Shown: one piece after another, positions 34,258-42,793 of the stretch | Layout: each line of letters opens with the position of its first letter | Numbering within the stretch: the stretch's first letter is position 1 | Source: Phycisphaerae bacterium | GTDB taxonomy: Bacteria; Planctomycetota; Phycisphaerae; Phycisphaerales; UBA1924 | Assembly (NCBI GenBank): GCA_030432255.1 | Contig: JAUIHS010000015.1 | Location: 48,553-112,552 of the forward strand | Reading direction: 5' to 3' | Length of the DNA stretch: 64,000 nt | Position numbers and translations under genes: made by a program | Notes under the pieces: generated by a model | What the model was told of the DNA's origin: nothing | What the model saw: only the letters and a program-made list of their open reading frames with translations | Databases searched by the model: none

Positions 34258-37062
34258 TCAGGGCTGATTGGTCGGAAGCAGACGGGGGTTGTTCAACTGC
34301 TCGCGTGACAGTCCGATGCGGATGGGCTTGAGCGGGATGCGATCGGTGTCGATGCCCATGTCACGGGCAGGTCCTTCGGTCAGGAGGATGAGATCCCTGA
34401 AATACTCGTCTGCCTGAATGGTAGGGGTGATGAAGACGTAGATCGTGGTGATGGACTTGCGGGTGCTCTGATTGCGGAAGAGCGCCCCGAGAAACGGGAT
34501 CTCGCCCAGGATGGGCAGGCGGTCGACGCTGTCCGATTCCCGCTCGAGGCGAAGTCCGCCGACGACGATGGTGGAGCCCGATGGAACGGTCACGGTCGAG
34601 GTATAGAGTTCCTCCTGGGTCGGAGGCGCGAGGTTGGCGACCTGGCCGCCGAAGTCGAAGCTGGAGAGTTCGAGCGTGTACTGGAAATTCACGAATCCAC
34701 CGGAACTGATGGTGAGGTCTGAGATGTCGAGCTTTGTACCCGCCTGGGCCTCGCCACCCTGCCCCTGCACTGTTGTCGCATTCCCCTGAGAGATCTCGGC
34801 GTAGGGCTCCCGCCGCGTGCTGCTGACGCTTGCGCTGGTATTGGAGCCGCTCCCGGTGTTGCCTCCCGAACCGGCGCCTGTTCCGACTCCGGCGCCCGTA
34901 CCGATACCGGTTGTTCCGCCCCCCGCTGACGGAGCGACGAGCAGTTCCGGGGCGGAAACGATGCGGGTGTCGCCGACGGATTCGAGCATGTTGAAGATGT
35001 AGGGGACGTAGTCGTCTTTGATGACTGCGGAGGTGAGGCCGGGGAGTCCCCCGGGGACGATGCGGGCGGCCTCTGCAACCATGCCCGGTGCACCGAGGCC
35101 GAAACTCGTGAAGGCGAGGAAGTCGCCCTCGTTGATCTGGAGGTCGACGGCCCAGTCGAAATTGTCGAGCGTCGTGACCGAGACGATCTGGGCGCGGACG
35201 TGCACCTGTGGCTGACGTCGATCGAGTTCGCGGATCAGGCGGGCAAAGGTGCGGTGATCTCGCGCTGTTGCCTTGATGATCAACTGGTTGCGTTCACCGT
35301 CCGCCACGATGGTCGAGGTCTCAGAGTTCACATCAGCGAGTGGACCATCTTCGGTGGTCTCACCGTCGTCGATGAAGTCGTCAAAGATCCGGTCCTGGAG
35401 GACCCCGGTGCCGCCGCGAAGGTTCTGGCGCGAGTTCGGCAGGAGCGCGGAGTTGTTCCCGAGCGCCTGCTGTTCTTCGACAATGGCCTTGAGCAGTTCG
35501 GCGAGGTTGCCGGCCTTGGCATGATCGAGCTGGTAGGTGTGGAGTTCGACGCGGTTGTCGATGACGGTTTCCCGGAAGCTCTGGACGAGATCGGCGACGA
35601 TCTCATGCTGTTCCGGTGTACCGCTGTAGACGAATGATCCTTCCGTGTAGTCGACACTGAAGTGGCTTCCTGTGACGGAAGATGTCGAGGACTGCGTCGG
35701 GGTCAGGGCGTTGTTGCGCTGGGTGTTGATGCCGCCGAGGTTCGTGGTACCGGTGGTACTGACCCCGCTCTCCGAGACGGTTCCCAGGCCGAGTCGTTCA
35801 GCGGCGCCGATGACGTCGTAGAGCACCTTGCCCGCGGCGTAGCGCTTCGTGACGAGCGAAGTGACCTTGTCCACGAGTTCGATCCAGCGTGCGACCTGTT
35901 CGGCTTCCTCGAATGTGCCTTTGAAGATCAGGGCGTTGCCGTGATCGACGAGGAGGTTGCCTTCGAGGTTGATGAGCGCTCCGGAGGGGACGGACGGTGC
36001 ACCGGTGCCCGGATTGGTGGCGACGCCGGGTCTGACGCCGCCACTGGCGCCGAGGCCGTTGAATTCGAGGATGCGCGTCTGCGCATAACTGGCGTTGACA
36101 AAGCTGAGGGGGAAACGATGGAACTGCTGGCCATCGGCGATTGAGGCGAACTTGGCGATGAGGTCCTCGACATTGCTGAGAATTCGCGGCCCGCCGGTCA
36201 CCATCAGGACTCCGAGTTCGTCGATTGATGTGATCCGGATGGCCTGCTGTCCCGAGTTGGCGAGAGCGTTCTCAAGCAGGGCCTTCAGCGTACTCGGTCG
36301 GATCAACTGGGTCGGGATGATGCGCGTGGAGGGATCCCGGGGATCCGGCAGTGTGTCCGGCAACTGGCTCACGCGATACCAGCCGAAGTCCTCGTCCTGC
36401 GTCATGATGAATCCCTTGTCTTCAAGCAGGACGCGGATGAGAGGCAGGACGGTCTCGACCGGGATCTTGATGGGCGCCTTGAGATAGACGGAGTGGTTGC
36501 CGGACTCGACCTGCGGGTCGGCAAAGATGTTGAGATTGAGGCCATCGGCAATGAGGTTGAGCAGCGTGATCAGGCGCACCTCACCCGTGAGGTTGATCTC
36601 GACCATGCCGTCGGCATCGGCGAAGAATCCTGTTTCATCCCCTTCAGGCAGGACGGCCATGGCGTCGCCTTCATCGCCGTTGCCACCGAGGATGTCGGCG
36701 GGGTCGATGCCGATCTCGACCATCTTGTCCGGGAACTCCCGAGCAATCCAGGAGTCCGGGTAGCCCATGTTCCGCATGTCCTCGACGGACAGTTTCTCGA
36801 AGTTTTCCTTGAGTTGCCTCTTCTGGTCATCGTTGAGGCGGTCGAACCGATCGACGCGGGCCTGGTCCAGTTCGCGTGACCGATCGAGGACGCCCTCGCG
36901 CGCCCTCTCCTGGGGCGTCTTCTCGTCGCTTCTGTCCGGCTGACTCTGCGCCGCTGAAGCGAGCACGGCCGCCGCCAGAGCGAAAGCCGAACATTGCAGG
37001 GCGAGTCGACCGGTGCCGCGTCGGGGCTGCGTTGGTCTGGAGGCGGGCGTGGTTTGCTTCAT
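34258..37062 (-). CDS. gspD: Type II secretion secretin GspD with long pre-N0 region
   Basis: A 934-residue outer-membrane secretin. The start is ATG 37062 (MKQTTPASRPTQPRR); the longer frame to 37311 would cross the divergent promoter. The signal peptide is LALQCSAFALAAAVLASAA. Unlike usual GspD, about 120 highly charged residues (KTPQERAREGVLDRSRELDQ and onward) come before the N0 domain, which starts near VEINLTGEVRLITLLNLIAD. Repeated N domains and a C-terminal secretin barrel follow, with TVTVPSGSTIVVGGLRLERE and LPILGEIPFLGALFRNQST. A Gly/Thr-rich loop (GIGTGAGVGTGAGSGGNTGS) interrupts the barrel region. It is the first gene of the operon. Confidence 0.94.
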   Translation of the reverse strand: MKQTTPASRPTQPRRGTGRLALQCSAFALAAAVLASAAQSQPDRSDEKTPQERAREGVLDRSRELDQARVDRFDRLNDDQKRQLKENFEKLSVEDMRNMGYPDSWIAREFPDKMVEIGIDPADILGGNGDEGDAMAVLPEGDETGFFADADGMVEINLTGEVRLITLLNLIADGLNLNIFADPQVESGNHSVYLKAPIKIPVETVLPLIRVLLEDKGFIMTQDEDFGWYRVSQLPDTLPDPRDPSTRIIPTQLIRPSTLKALLENALANSGQQAIRITSIDELGVLMVTGGPRILSNVEDLIAKFASIADGQQFHRFPLSFVNASYAQTRILEFNGLGASGGVRPGVATNPGTGAPSVPSGALINLEGNLLVDHGNALIFKGTFEEAEQVARWIELVDKVTSLVTKRYAAGKVLYDVIGAAERLGLGTVSESGVSTTGTTNLGGINTQRNNALTPTQSSTSSVTGSHFSVDYTEGSFVYSGTPEQHEIVADLVQSFRETVIDNRVELHTYQLDHAKAGNLAELLKAIVEEQQALGNNSALLPNSRQNLRGGTGVLQDRIFDDFIDDGETTEDGPLADVNSETSTIVADGERNQLIIKATARDHRTFARLIRELDRRQPQVHVRAQIVSVTTLDNFDWAVDLQINEGDFLAFTSFGLGAPGMVAEAARIVPGGLPGLTSAVIKDDYVPYIFNMLESVGDTRIVSAPELLVAPSAGGGTTGIGTGAGVGTGAGSGGNTGSGSNTSASVSSTRREPYAEISQGNATTVQGQGGEAQAGTKLDISDLTISSGGFVNFQYTLELSSFDFGGQVANLAPPTQEELYTSTVTVPSGSTIVVGGLRLERESDSVDRLPILGEIPFLGALFRNQSTRKSITTIYVFITPTIQADEYFRDLILLTEGPARDMGIDTDRIPLKPIRIGLSREQLNNPRLLPTNQP

Positions 37063-37184
37063 GGTCGGATTCTCTACGTTCTGCCTTGCATCGTCCAGCG
37101 GGCCCGGATTGTCGCATCCGAGGTCCCGATCCCGTCGCCCGGTGGTCTTGCCATCCGGGGTCGATTCCATTCGTGCGGGGGCGA

Positions 37185-37190
37185 TACCAT
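37185..37190 (+). promoter_or_regulatory. -10 hexamer TACCAT of a leaderless transcript
   Basis: TACCAT ends 7 nt before the ATG at 37198. It overlaps an upstream in-frame ATG (37189), which makes 37198 the better start. It lies in the 135-bp divergent gap opposite gspD. Confidence 0.5.
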
Positions 37191-37197
37191 GCCCGCA

Positions 37198-38193
37198 ATG
37201 GCCACGAGAATACCCGAGACCACGTCGCCACGTGTTATCAGCCTGCTCCCGTCTGCGACGGAGATCCTGTGCCTGATCGGGGGGGCGTCGAGACTCGTCG
37301 CCAGATCCCACGAATGTGACTTCCCGAACGGCATCGCCGACCGCCCCGTGGTGACCGCTTCCCGGCTTACCGGGGGCGCCTCAGCCCAGGTGGACCGGGA
37401 TGTCCGCGCCGCACTCGTTGACGGCGACTCTCTGTACCGACTCGACGCGGCAAGGGTGCAGGCACTCGCGCCGGACGTCATCCTCACGCAGGACCTCTGC
37501 CGCGTCTGCTCCATTGATCTTGACGCTGTTCGAGGCCTCGCATCGAGCATGGATCTGGCTCCTGCAGTGGTCAGCCTCAACCCCGGCAGTTTCGAGGATG
37601 TACTTGATGACGTGGTGCGAGTGGGTGAGGCGGTCGGACTGGCGGAGGAAGCGAGGCGGGCGGTCATTGCATTGCGGGAACGTTTCTTCCGCGCGGCGGA
37701 TCACGTCACGCCGTACGTGGCTGAGCCGAGCGTGGTGGTGCTGGAGTGGACGGATCCGCTGTTCGTCGCCGGGCACTGGACGCCACAACTGGTCGAGCGC
37801 GCGGGCGGTTCACATCCGCTGAACCCGACGGAGGCGATGGAGGGGGCCGGAGCCGGCGCGGGCGGTCAGATGGCTCATCGACGTGCCGGGGCCTCGCGAG
37901 AGGTGAGCGTGGAGGAGTTGGTCGGTGTGGCACCGGACGCGATCGTCGTGGCGCCGTGCGGCCTTACGCTCGACGAGGCTGTCGCGGCGCTGGAACGCGA
38001 CCTTCGCGGCCGGTCCTGGTGGGACGAACTCCCGGCGGTCCGCGCCGGACGGGTGGCGGTGGTGGATGGGAATGCGATGTTCAGCCGCCCGGGTCCCCGC
38101 CTGGTGGACGGCTACGAGTGGCTCGTGTCGTGGCTCAACGATCGCCCGGAGTTGTGCCCGCCGGAGTTCCCGGTGGTCTCCGGAGCGCTTTGA
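37198..38193 (+). CDS. BtuF-like cobalamin/metal-chelate binding protein without signal peptide
   Basis: A 331-residue protein of the periplasmic-binding-protein fold type II (TroA/BtuF superfamily): RVISLLPSATEILCLIG, LAPDVILTQDLCRVCSID, GHWTPQLVERAGG, APDAIVVAPCGLTLDEAV. Such proteins bind vitamin B12 or Fe-siderophores. No signal peptide is seen, so this one is probably cytoplasmic, like a known group of orphan cobalamin-binding proteins. No ABC permease or ATPase gene is next to it. A Gly-rich loop (GAGAGAGG) precedes the second lobe. Confidence 0.8.
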   Translation: MATRIPETTSPRVISLLPSATEILCLIGGASRLVARSHECDFPNGIADRPVVTASRLTGGASAQVDRDVRAALVDGDSLYRLDAARVQALAPDVILTQDLCRVCSIDLDAVRGLASSMDLAPAVVSLNPGSFEDVLDDVVRVGEAVGLAEEARRAVIALRERFFRAADHVTPYVAEPSVVVLEWTDPLFVAGHWTPQLVERAGGSHPLNPTEAMEGAGAGAGGQMAHRRAGASREVSVEELVGVAPDAIVVAPCGLTLDEAVAALERDLRGRSWWDELPAVRAGRVAVVDGNAMFSRPGPRLVDGYEWLVSWLNDRPELCPPEFPVVSGAL

Positions 38194-38245
38194 TTCGCTG
38201 CGTGTCCCGGGTCAGTCGGGACGAGGGGTGTCCCGGCTCGATGCG

Positions 38246-38779
38246 CTACGAGTGAACAGCATCGGCTCCGACTGGCTGGTTGACCCAGAGGTCCAGGGTC
38301 AGTCCCCACATGGTCACGGTCCGCTCGATCGTCATCCCGAGTCGTCCGGCGACGCGGCGGGAGGGGGTGTTGTCCGCACCAATGAGGCTGACGAGGCGTG
38401 AGAAGTTACGTTCGTGGAGTCCGTGTTGGAGCCAGGCGCTTGCGGCCTCCGTGGCGAACCCCCGGCCCCAATGCCGGCGCTGCAGGAGGTATCCGATCTC
38501 GTATTCGCACGTGCCTTCGACATCCTGCGGCACGATGCCCGCAACGCCGAGGAAGGTGCCGGTCTCCCGTTGCTCGATGGCCCAGAGGCCGAGGCCATCG
38601 TGATTCCTGAAGCAATCGAGTGAGCGCTGAAGCCATGCATCTGACTCTTCCCGTGTCTTGGGCGCGGGGTAGTACTGCATGGCAACGGGGTCGCCGGTGA
38701 TGACGAAGAGATCATCGGCGTCGTCGGGTCTGAGGGGGCGCAGGCGGAGTCGCTCGGTCAGCAGGGGGGCGAGTGGCAT
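38246..38779 (-). CDS. GNAT family N-acetyltransferase (RimJ/RimL-like)
   Basis: A 177-residue acetyltransferase that uses acetyl-CoA. It starts LLTERLRLRPLRPDDADDLF, continues with LWAIEQRETGTFLGVAGIVP, has the acetyl-CoA loop RRHWGRGFATEA and ends with NTPSRRVAGRLGM. This is the RimJ/RimL type that acetylates N-termini or small amines. The start is at 38779, sharing one nt with the stop of the PIG-L gene (TGATG), so translation is coupled. The longer frame to 39013 is a shadow of the PIG-L gene. Confidence 0.9.
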   Translation of the reverse strand: MPLAPLLTERLRLRPLRPDDADDLFVITGDPVAMQYYPAPKTREESDAWLQRSLDCFRNHDGLGLWAIEQRETGTFLGVAGIVPQDVEGTCEYEIGYLLQRRHWGRGFATEAASAWLQHGLHERNFSRLVSLIGADNTPSRRVAGRLGMTIERTVTMWGLTLDLWVNQPVGADAVHS

Positions 38780-39462
38780 CAGAGCGTCAGCCCACGGAGA
38801 CCATCGAGGCCGATGGGCTCCTTGGTGAAGAAGGGCTCGGCGGCGGCGGTCCCGATACGCGAGCCGAAGTAGCGGAGTGCGCTTGCAACCCATTCGACGA
38901 CCTGGCGGTTCTTCTCCGGCATGACGAACTGCGTGTGGTAGGCGACGATGCTGTCGTGCTTGACCTGTTCGTAGCCCGAGACGTCGATCAGGAAGTTGGG
39001 GTTCGCGACCCACCGGAGGTGGGTGGCGTAGTAGTAGAAGAGCCAGCGCGGATAGATGGGGTCGCCCGGCAGATCGATCTTCGTGAGTTTGGCGTCGAAG
39101 CGCGCATCCTCAACGATGCGGGTGACCGCGCGGTGATCGGGGTGAGCGTCCTCGAAGAAGGGTGTGAAGACGATGTCGGCGCGGAATTCACGGATGACTC
39201 CGGCGACAGCGTGGCGTGCTTCGAGGGTGTGCTGGACGGAGCGGTTGGGAAGCCCGAGGAGTTTTCGCCTGACGCCGAGGATCTCCGCTGCGGCGTCGGC
39301 TTCCTTGCCCCTGGTCTCCGGGTCACCGAAGGGGGTGGGTTCGCCGTTGGTCATGTCGAGGAGCAGGATATTGTGCCCCTCCGCGGCCAGGCGGGCGATG
39401 GTGGCACCCATGCCGAGTTCCTGATCATCCGGGTGGGGGCCGACAACGAGGATATTGGCCAT
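38779..39462 (-). CDS. PIG-L family deacetylase (BshB1-like)
   Basis: A 227-residue metal-dependent N-deacetylase. It has the zinc motif PHPDDQE (9-15) near the N-terminus and the second metal site DAHPDHR, with FTPFFED before it. FLIDVSGYEQVKHDSIVAYHTQF is typical for BshB1/MshB deacetylases of low-molecular-weight thiol synthesis, which remove acetate from GlcNAc-malate or similar. No BshA or BshC gene is in the window, so a thiol role is only a possibility. It is translationally coupled to the acetyltransferase. Confidence 0.9.
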   Translation of the reverse strand: MANILVVGPHPDDQELGMGATIARLAAEGHNILLLDMTNGEPTPFGDPETRGKEADAAAEILGVRRKLLGLPNRSVQHTLEARHAVAGVIREFRADIVFTPFFEDAHPDHRAVTRIVEDARFDAKLTKIDLPGDPIYPRWLFYYYATHLRWVANPNFLIDVSGYEQVKHDSIVAYHTQFVMPEKNRQVVEWVASALRYFGSRIGTAAAEPFFTKEPIGLDGLRGLTL

Positions 39463-39605
39463 GGGGAGGATTCCGAGTGATTGCGGGGTGATTACGGGAC
39501 CAATCTTAGCCCCTTGGCGAACATGCGGAACGTTTCACATCGCTGTTCCGTACCGGGCACTGAGCAGGTAGGCTCTGAGTCAGCCAGTGAACTCGTGAGG
39601 AGACG

Positions 39606-41069
39606 ATGATGATGCGAACTGCGACGGTGTCGATGGGTGCCCTTCTGGTGGCCGCTTCCGGCCTGGCACAGCCTCCGCAACGGCTGCTTGAGAAGTTTGC
39701 GCACCTGCATGGGGCGAACGATCACACGCAGGTCCGCGACACGGTGTACTGCTGCATGCCCGGTGAGAACCTGCTGCTTGAGGGTGGTCGCTACCAGTTG
39801 GATGTGTCGCTGGCCGGCCTGGAGGGACCGCTTCCGATCGCCGGTGTGCAGTCGCGGGGTGGCTTGAACACGGCGAACCGGATCGATGTTGTCGCGGTGG
39901 GTGACGGCTACACCGCCGGGCAGATGACGCAGTTCCACAATCATGCGAACAGTGCGCTGGACGCCTTTCTCGCGTATCCGCCCTTCGATACTTACGCCAG
40001 CTACTTCAACACACACCTCGTCGATGTGGTGTCCCAGGACTCCGGGGTTGATCATGACCCGAGTTTCGGAATCTACAGGAACACGGCGATGGACATGGCA
40101 TTCTGGACCAGCGGCATTGAGCGGCTGCTCGGCGTGAATGTCGGCAAGGCGTACAGCTTTGCCAACGCCGCTCCGGATGTCGACCTCGTCCTCGCCGTGG
40201 CGAACTCGAGCAAGTACGGAGGCGCGGGCTACACCTCCGCCGACCTCGCCACCATGTCCGGGGCGAACAGCCTCGCGGCGGACATCGCGATCCATGAGTT
40301 CGGGCATTCGCTGGGCGACCTGGCGGACGAGTATGACTACGGCGGCCCGCAGGTCTACCAGGGTGGAGAGCCGTCTCGCTCCAATTTGTCGAAGCTGACT
40401 GCATTGGAGATGGATGCCGACGGGACCAAGTGGGTGAACTGGCTGAGTACGACCGACTCGGCCTGGGACGGTCTTCACTGGACGTATGAGGGTGGTGGAT
40501 ACAGCGAGCAGGGCATCTATCGCCCGACCAACAACTCGATGATGCGTTCACTGGGGCGGCCATTCAACCTGGTGGGAGCGGAGGGGATCATCATCGAGAT
40601 CTATCGGATCGTGGACCCGATCGACGACGCCTCGCACATTTCGGGGCTGACTCTTTCCGGTACCGAGACTGTCTGGGTCACGCCGATGCAGCCCGTCGGG
40701 CATGACCTTGAGATCTCCTGGGAACTCGATGGGAATGAGGTCTGGACGGAGACGTCGCTGGATCTGGCGACCCTGCCGCTGACGGGGACGCACCAACTCG
40801 TCGTTCGCGTGACCGATCCGACGACACTTGTTCGAAACGAAGCAGCCCGCGCCTCGCTGATGACGGATATCCGATTCTGGACGATCCAGTACACCCCGCC
40901 GCTGTGTGACGGAGATGTCACGGGCGATGGCGCCGTCGACTTTGAGGATCTGAATGCTGTCCTCATCAACTGGGGCGGAACGGGTCCGGGCGGCGATGCC
41001 AACGACGACGGGAGCGTGGACTTCGAGGACCTGAACCTGGTACTCGCGCTCTGGGAAACGACCTGCTGA
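39606..41069 (+). CDS. Secreted M64 (IgA-type) metallopeptidase with double dockerin-like tail
   Basis: A 487-residue exported peptidase. Signal peptide MRTATVSMGALLVAASGLAQ; three ATGs lie in tandem from 39606, after GTGAGGAG. The catalytic zinc motif is HEFGHSLGDLADEY with H230, E231 and H234, the M64 signature. NRIDVVAVGDGYTAGQMTQF is also typical. A beta domain follows (DLEISWELDGNEVWTE). The last 55 residues carry two dockerin-like repeats (GDVTGDGAVDFEDLNAVL and DANDDGSVDFEDLNLVL), flanked by cysteines. Probable protein degrader outside the cell. Confidence 0.88.
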   Translation: MMMRTATVSMGALLVAASGLAQPPQRLLEKFAHLHGANDHTQVRDTVYCCMPGENLLLEGGRYQLDVSLAGLEGPLPIAGVQSRGGLNTANRIDVVAVGDGYTAGQMTQFHNHANSALDAFLAYPPFDTYASYFNTHLVDVVSQDSGVDHDPSFGIYRNTAMDMAFWTSGIERLLGVNVGKAYSFANAAPDVDLVLAVANSSKYGGAGYTSADLATMSGANSLAADIAIHEFGHSLGDLADEYDYGGPQVYQGGEPSRSNLSKLTALEMDADGTKWVNWLSTTDSAWDGLHWTYEGGGYSEQGIYRPTNNSMMRSLGRPFNLVGAEGIIIEIYRIVDPIDDASHISGLTLSGTETVWVTPMQPVGHDLEISWELDGNEVWTETSLDLATLPLTGTHQLVVRVTDPTTLVRNEAARASLMTDIRFWTIQYTPPLCDGDVTGDGAVDFEDLNAVLINWGGTGPGGDANDDGSVDFEDLNLVLALWETTC

Positions 41070-41098
41070 GGTCTGGCAACCGTTCGGCGAGTCTTCTC

Positions 41099-41104
41099 TA
41101 TAAT
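41099..41104 (+). promoter_or_regulatory. Consensus -10 TATAAT upstream of the MORN-like lipoprotein gene
   Basis: A perfect TATAAT 27 nt before the ATG at 41132, where a GAGAGGAG ribosome site is also present. This is a normal leadered promoter. No clear TTGACA-like -35 is seen. Confidence 0.6.
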
Positions 41105-41131
41105 CGATGTGACTGAGAGGAGCTCGACCTG

Positions 41132-42193
41132 ATGAGAAGGTATTGGATTGTTGTCGCCGCGATGTGCGGTGTGATGCTGGCAGGATGCGTTGGATCTGGA
41201 TCTGAAGCCGGGTCCGGGAGTGAGATGACGGTGGCCTCGGTGCAGGCGGACGTGCCCGAATGGGAGGGCGTGACCGAACTGCGTGAGTCCCGGTATCAGA
41301 ATGGCCGCGTGAAGGAGTCCTGGCGGGTCCGCGTGACGACGGCGGAGGACGGCGGGTCCGAGGAAGTCCGCCATGGCCCGGTGACGTGGTACTTCGCGGA
41401 TGGTTTGCTTGATCGCGAGGGCTTCTACACGGATGGCAAGGAGTCCGGCATCTGGACGTACTGGTGGGACGACGGCAGCCTGAAGGGCCGGGGTCCTTAC
41501 GTGGGTGGTGTGAAGGAGGGTCTGTGGACCTTCTGGGATGAGCTGGGTGGTCGGACCGTCGGTGAATTCCGGGATGACAAGCGGCACGGAGTGTGGCGGA
41601 CATTTGATGCGGATGGACTGGAGCGGGCGCGCGTGGAGTTCGACCTCAACGTGCCGAGCGGCGACTGGTACGCGTTTGATACGTCCGGCGCCGTGATTCA
41701 GTTGACGCATTACGAGGATGGAGTCCGGCACGGTCCCTACTTCGAGTGGTGGCCCGATGGGACGGCGCGCACGGCCGGTACGTTCGAGCAGGGAAGCAAG
41801 AACGGTCTCTTCCGCGAGTGGTGGCAGGATGGTTCACCCAAGACGCTCGGACACTGGGAAGGCGACCTGAAGTCGGGCACGTGGAAGACGTGGTACCCGA
41901 CGGGGGGCCCAGAGAACTGGGAGACCCTTGGGGTGTATGTCGGCGGGGACAGGCATGGCTACTGGGTGACGAAGCAGGACGAGGTGGAGACCTTCGGCGT
42001 CAAGGTCGTCCTGCCGGGTGGCAAGCCCTTCCCGTTCCCGGAGGCGTGGATGGTGCGCTGGTGGGGCGAGGACGAATCATTGTGGCCTGTCAAGCGTCCG
42101 CCGGACGACGTCACCGAGGAACTGCGGGAGCAGATGGAGAAGGATCCTGACTTCCGTGAGGCGATCGAGCGCGCTGCGGAACGGGAGGGCTGA
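41132..42193 (+). CDS. Lipoprotein with MORN-like (YwqK-type) repeats
   Basis: A 353-residue lipoprotein (lipobox LAGC, Cys19). About eight repeats of roughly 23 residues have the pattern G-x-W-x-x-W-x-x-x-G-x-x-x-x-x-G-x-Y, for example KESGIWTYWWDDGSLKGRG, KEGLWTFWDELGGRTVGEF and RHGPYFEWWPDGTARTAGTF. These are bacterial MORN variants (YwqK family); some members have been called antitoxins, but there is no toxin gene here. They form a beta-strand array probably on the periplasmic face. The downstream DinB-like gene starts 2 nt after its stop. Confidence 0.85.
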   Translation: MRRYWIVVAAMCGVMLAGCVGSGSEAGSGSEMTVASVQADVPEWEGVTELRESRYQNGRVKESWRVRVTTAEDGGSEEVRHGPVTWYFADGLLDREGFYTDGKESGIWTYWWDDGSLKGRGPYVGGVKEGLWTFWDELGGRTVGEFRDDKRHGVWRTFDADGLERARVEFDLNVPSGDWYAFDTSGAVIQLTHYEDGVRHGPYFEWWPDGTARTAGTFEQGSKNGLFREWWQDGSPKTLGHWEGDLKSGTWKTWYPTGGPENWETLGVYVGGDRHGYWVTKQDEVETFGVKVVLPGGKPFPFPEAWMVRWWGEDESLWPVKRPPDDVTEELREQMEKDPDFREAIERAAEREG

Positions 42194-42195
42194 CC

Positions 42196-42753
42196 TTGGC
42201 GTATGACGATGCCGGGATCCGGTCCATCCTTCAGAGTCAACTCGAAGCGGCGCTCTCCATGTTCGCGGAATGTGTCCGCGTGTGCCCGCCGGAGCACTGG
42301 GACGACCCCGTCGCGAAGTATCCCTTCTGGCAGGTGGTCTATCACACGCTCTACTGCACCGAGACGTACCTGACGGCGGACGAGGAGACGTATGTCAGCA
42401 TCGTCGAGGATCGGGTCTCGCGGCGTGCGCAAGGCGAGGATGTTCCGGACTTCCAGCCTGAGGGCATGAAGGAACTCGAAGAGGAGTATCCAAGCCGGCG
42501 TTTCTCGCAGGAAGAGATGGTGGCCTACGTCGATCACTGCATGGCGTTGATCGGCGATGTCTTCCGGCCGGGTGGGAACGATACTCCCCTCGACGGGCCA
42601 TCGGGGTTTCCCTGGGTCGGCGTGCCTCGGTTCGAACTGCACATCTACAACATCCGTCACATTCAGCATCACACCGGTCAGTTGGCTGCGTTGCTCAGGC
42701 GGATCGGGATACCGACGCACTGGGTGAAGGCGGGGCGCCCGGACGCCGGCTGA
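42196..42753 (+). CDS. DinB-like four-helix metal-binding protein
   Basis: A 185-residue protein of the DinB/YfiT-like fold. The three histidines expected to bind a metal are in YPFWQVVYHTLYC (second helix) and IRHIQHHTGQLAALLRR (near residue 155). Such proteins are thiol-dependent transferases or of unknown action. The start is TTG at 42196, with GGGAGGGC a few nt before; no in-frame ATG is near. It is probably in one operon with the lipoprotein gene. Confidence 0.8.
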   Translation: MAYDDAGIRSILQSQLEAALSMFAECVRVCPPEHWDDPVAKYPFWQVVYHTLYCTETYLTADEETYVSIVEDRVSRRAQGEDVPDFQPEGMKELEEEYPSRRFSQEEMVAYVDHCMALIGDVFRPGGNDTPLDGPSGFPWVGVPRFELHIYNIRHIQHHTGQLAALLRRIGIPTHWVKAGRPDAG

Positions 42754-42780
42754 ATGCCGGACCGGCGTGGCCAGATCAGG

Positions 42781-42786
42781 TATTCT
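42781..42786 (+). promoter_or_regulatory. -10 hexamer TATTCT of a leaderless transcript
   Basis: TATTCT ends 7 nt before the ATG at 42794. No Shine-Dalgarno is present. Confidence 0.5.
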
Positions 42787-42793
42787 CCCGTCC

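Noticed and set aside
37063..37197. Cobalamin riboswitch in front of the BtuF-like gene
   Set aside because: The gap is too short and lacks the B12-box core; the gene looks leaderless.
39492..40478. A 328-codon minus-strand frame opposite the M64 peptidase
   Set aside because: Shadow of the peptidase gene, whose HEFGH motif, signal peptide and tail are unmistakable.
41080..41098. TGGCAACCGTTCGGCG as a sigma-54 promoter of the lipoprotein gene
   Set aside because: It has GG-N10-GC but a poor -12 (CGGC for TTGC), while a perfect TATAAT is present just downstream.
40601..41731. A 376-codon minus-strand frame across the peptidase end and lipoprotein gene
   Set aside because: It crosses two real genes and the TATAAT promoter; composition is antisense-like.
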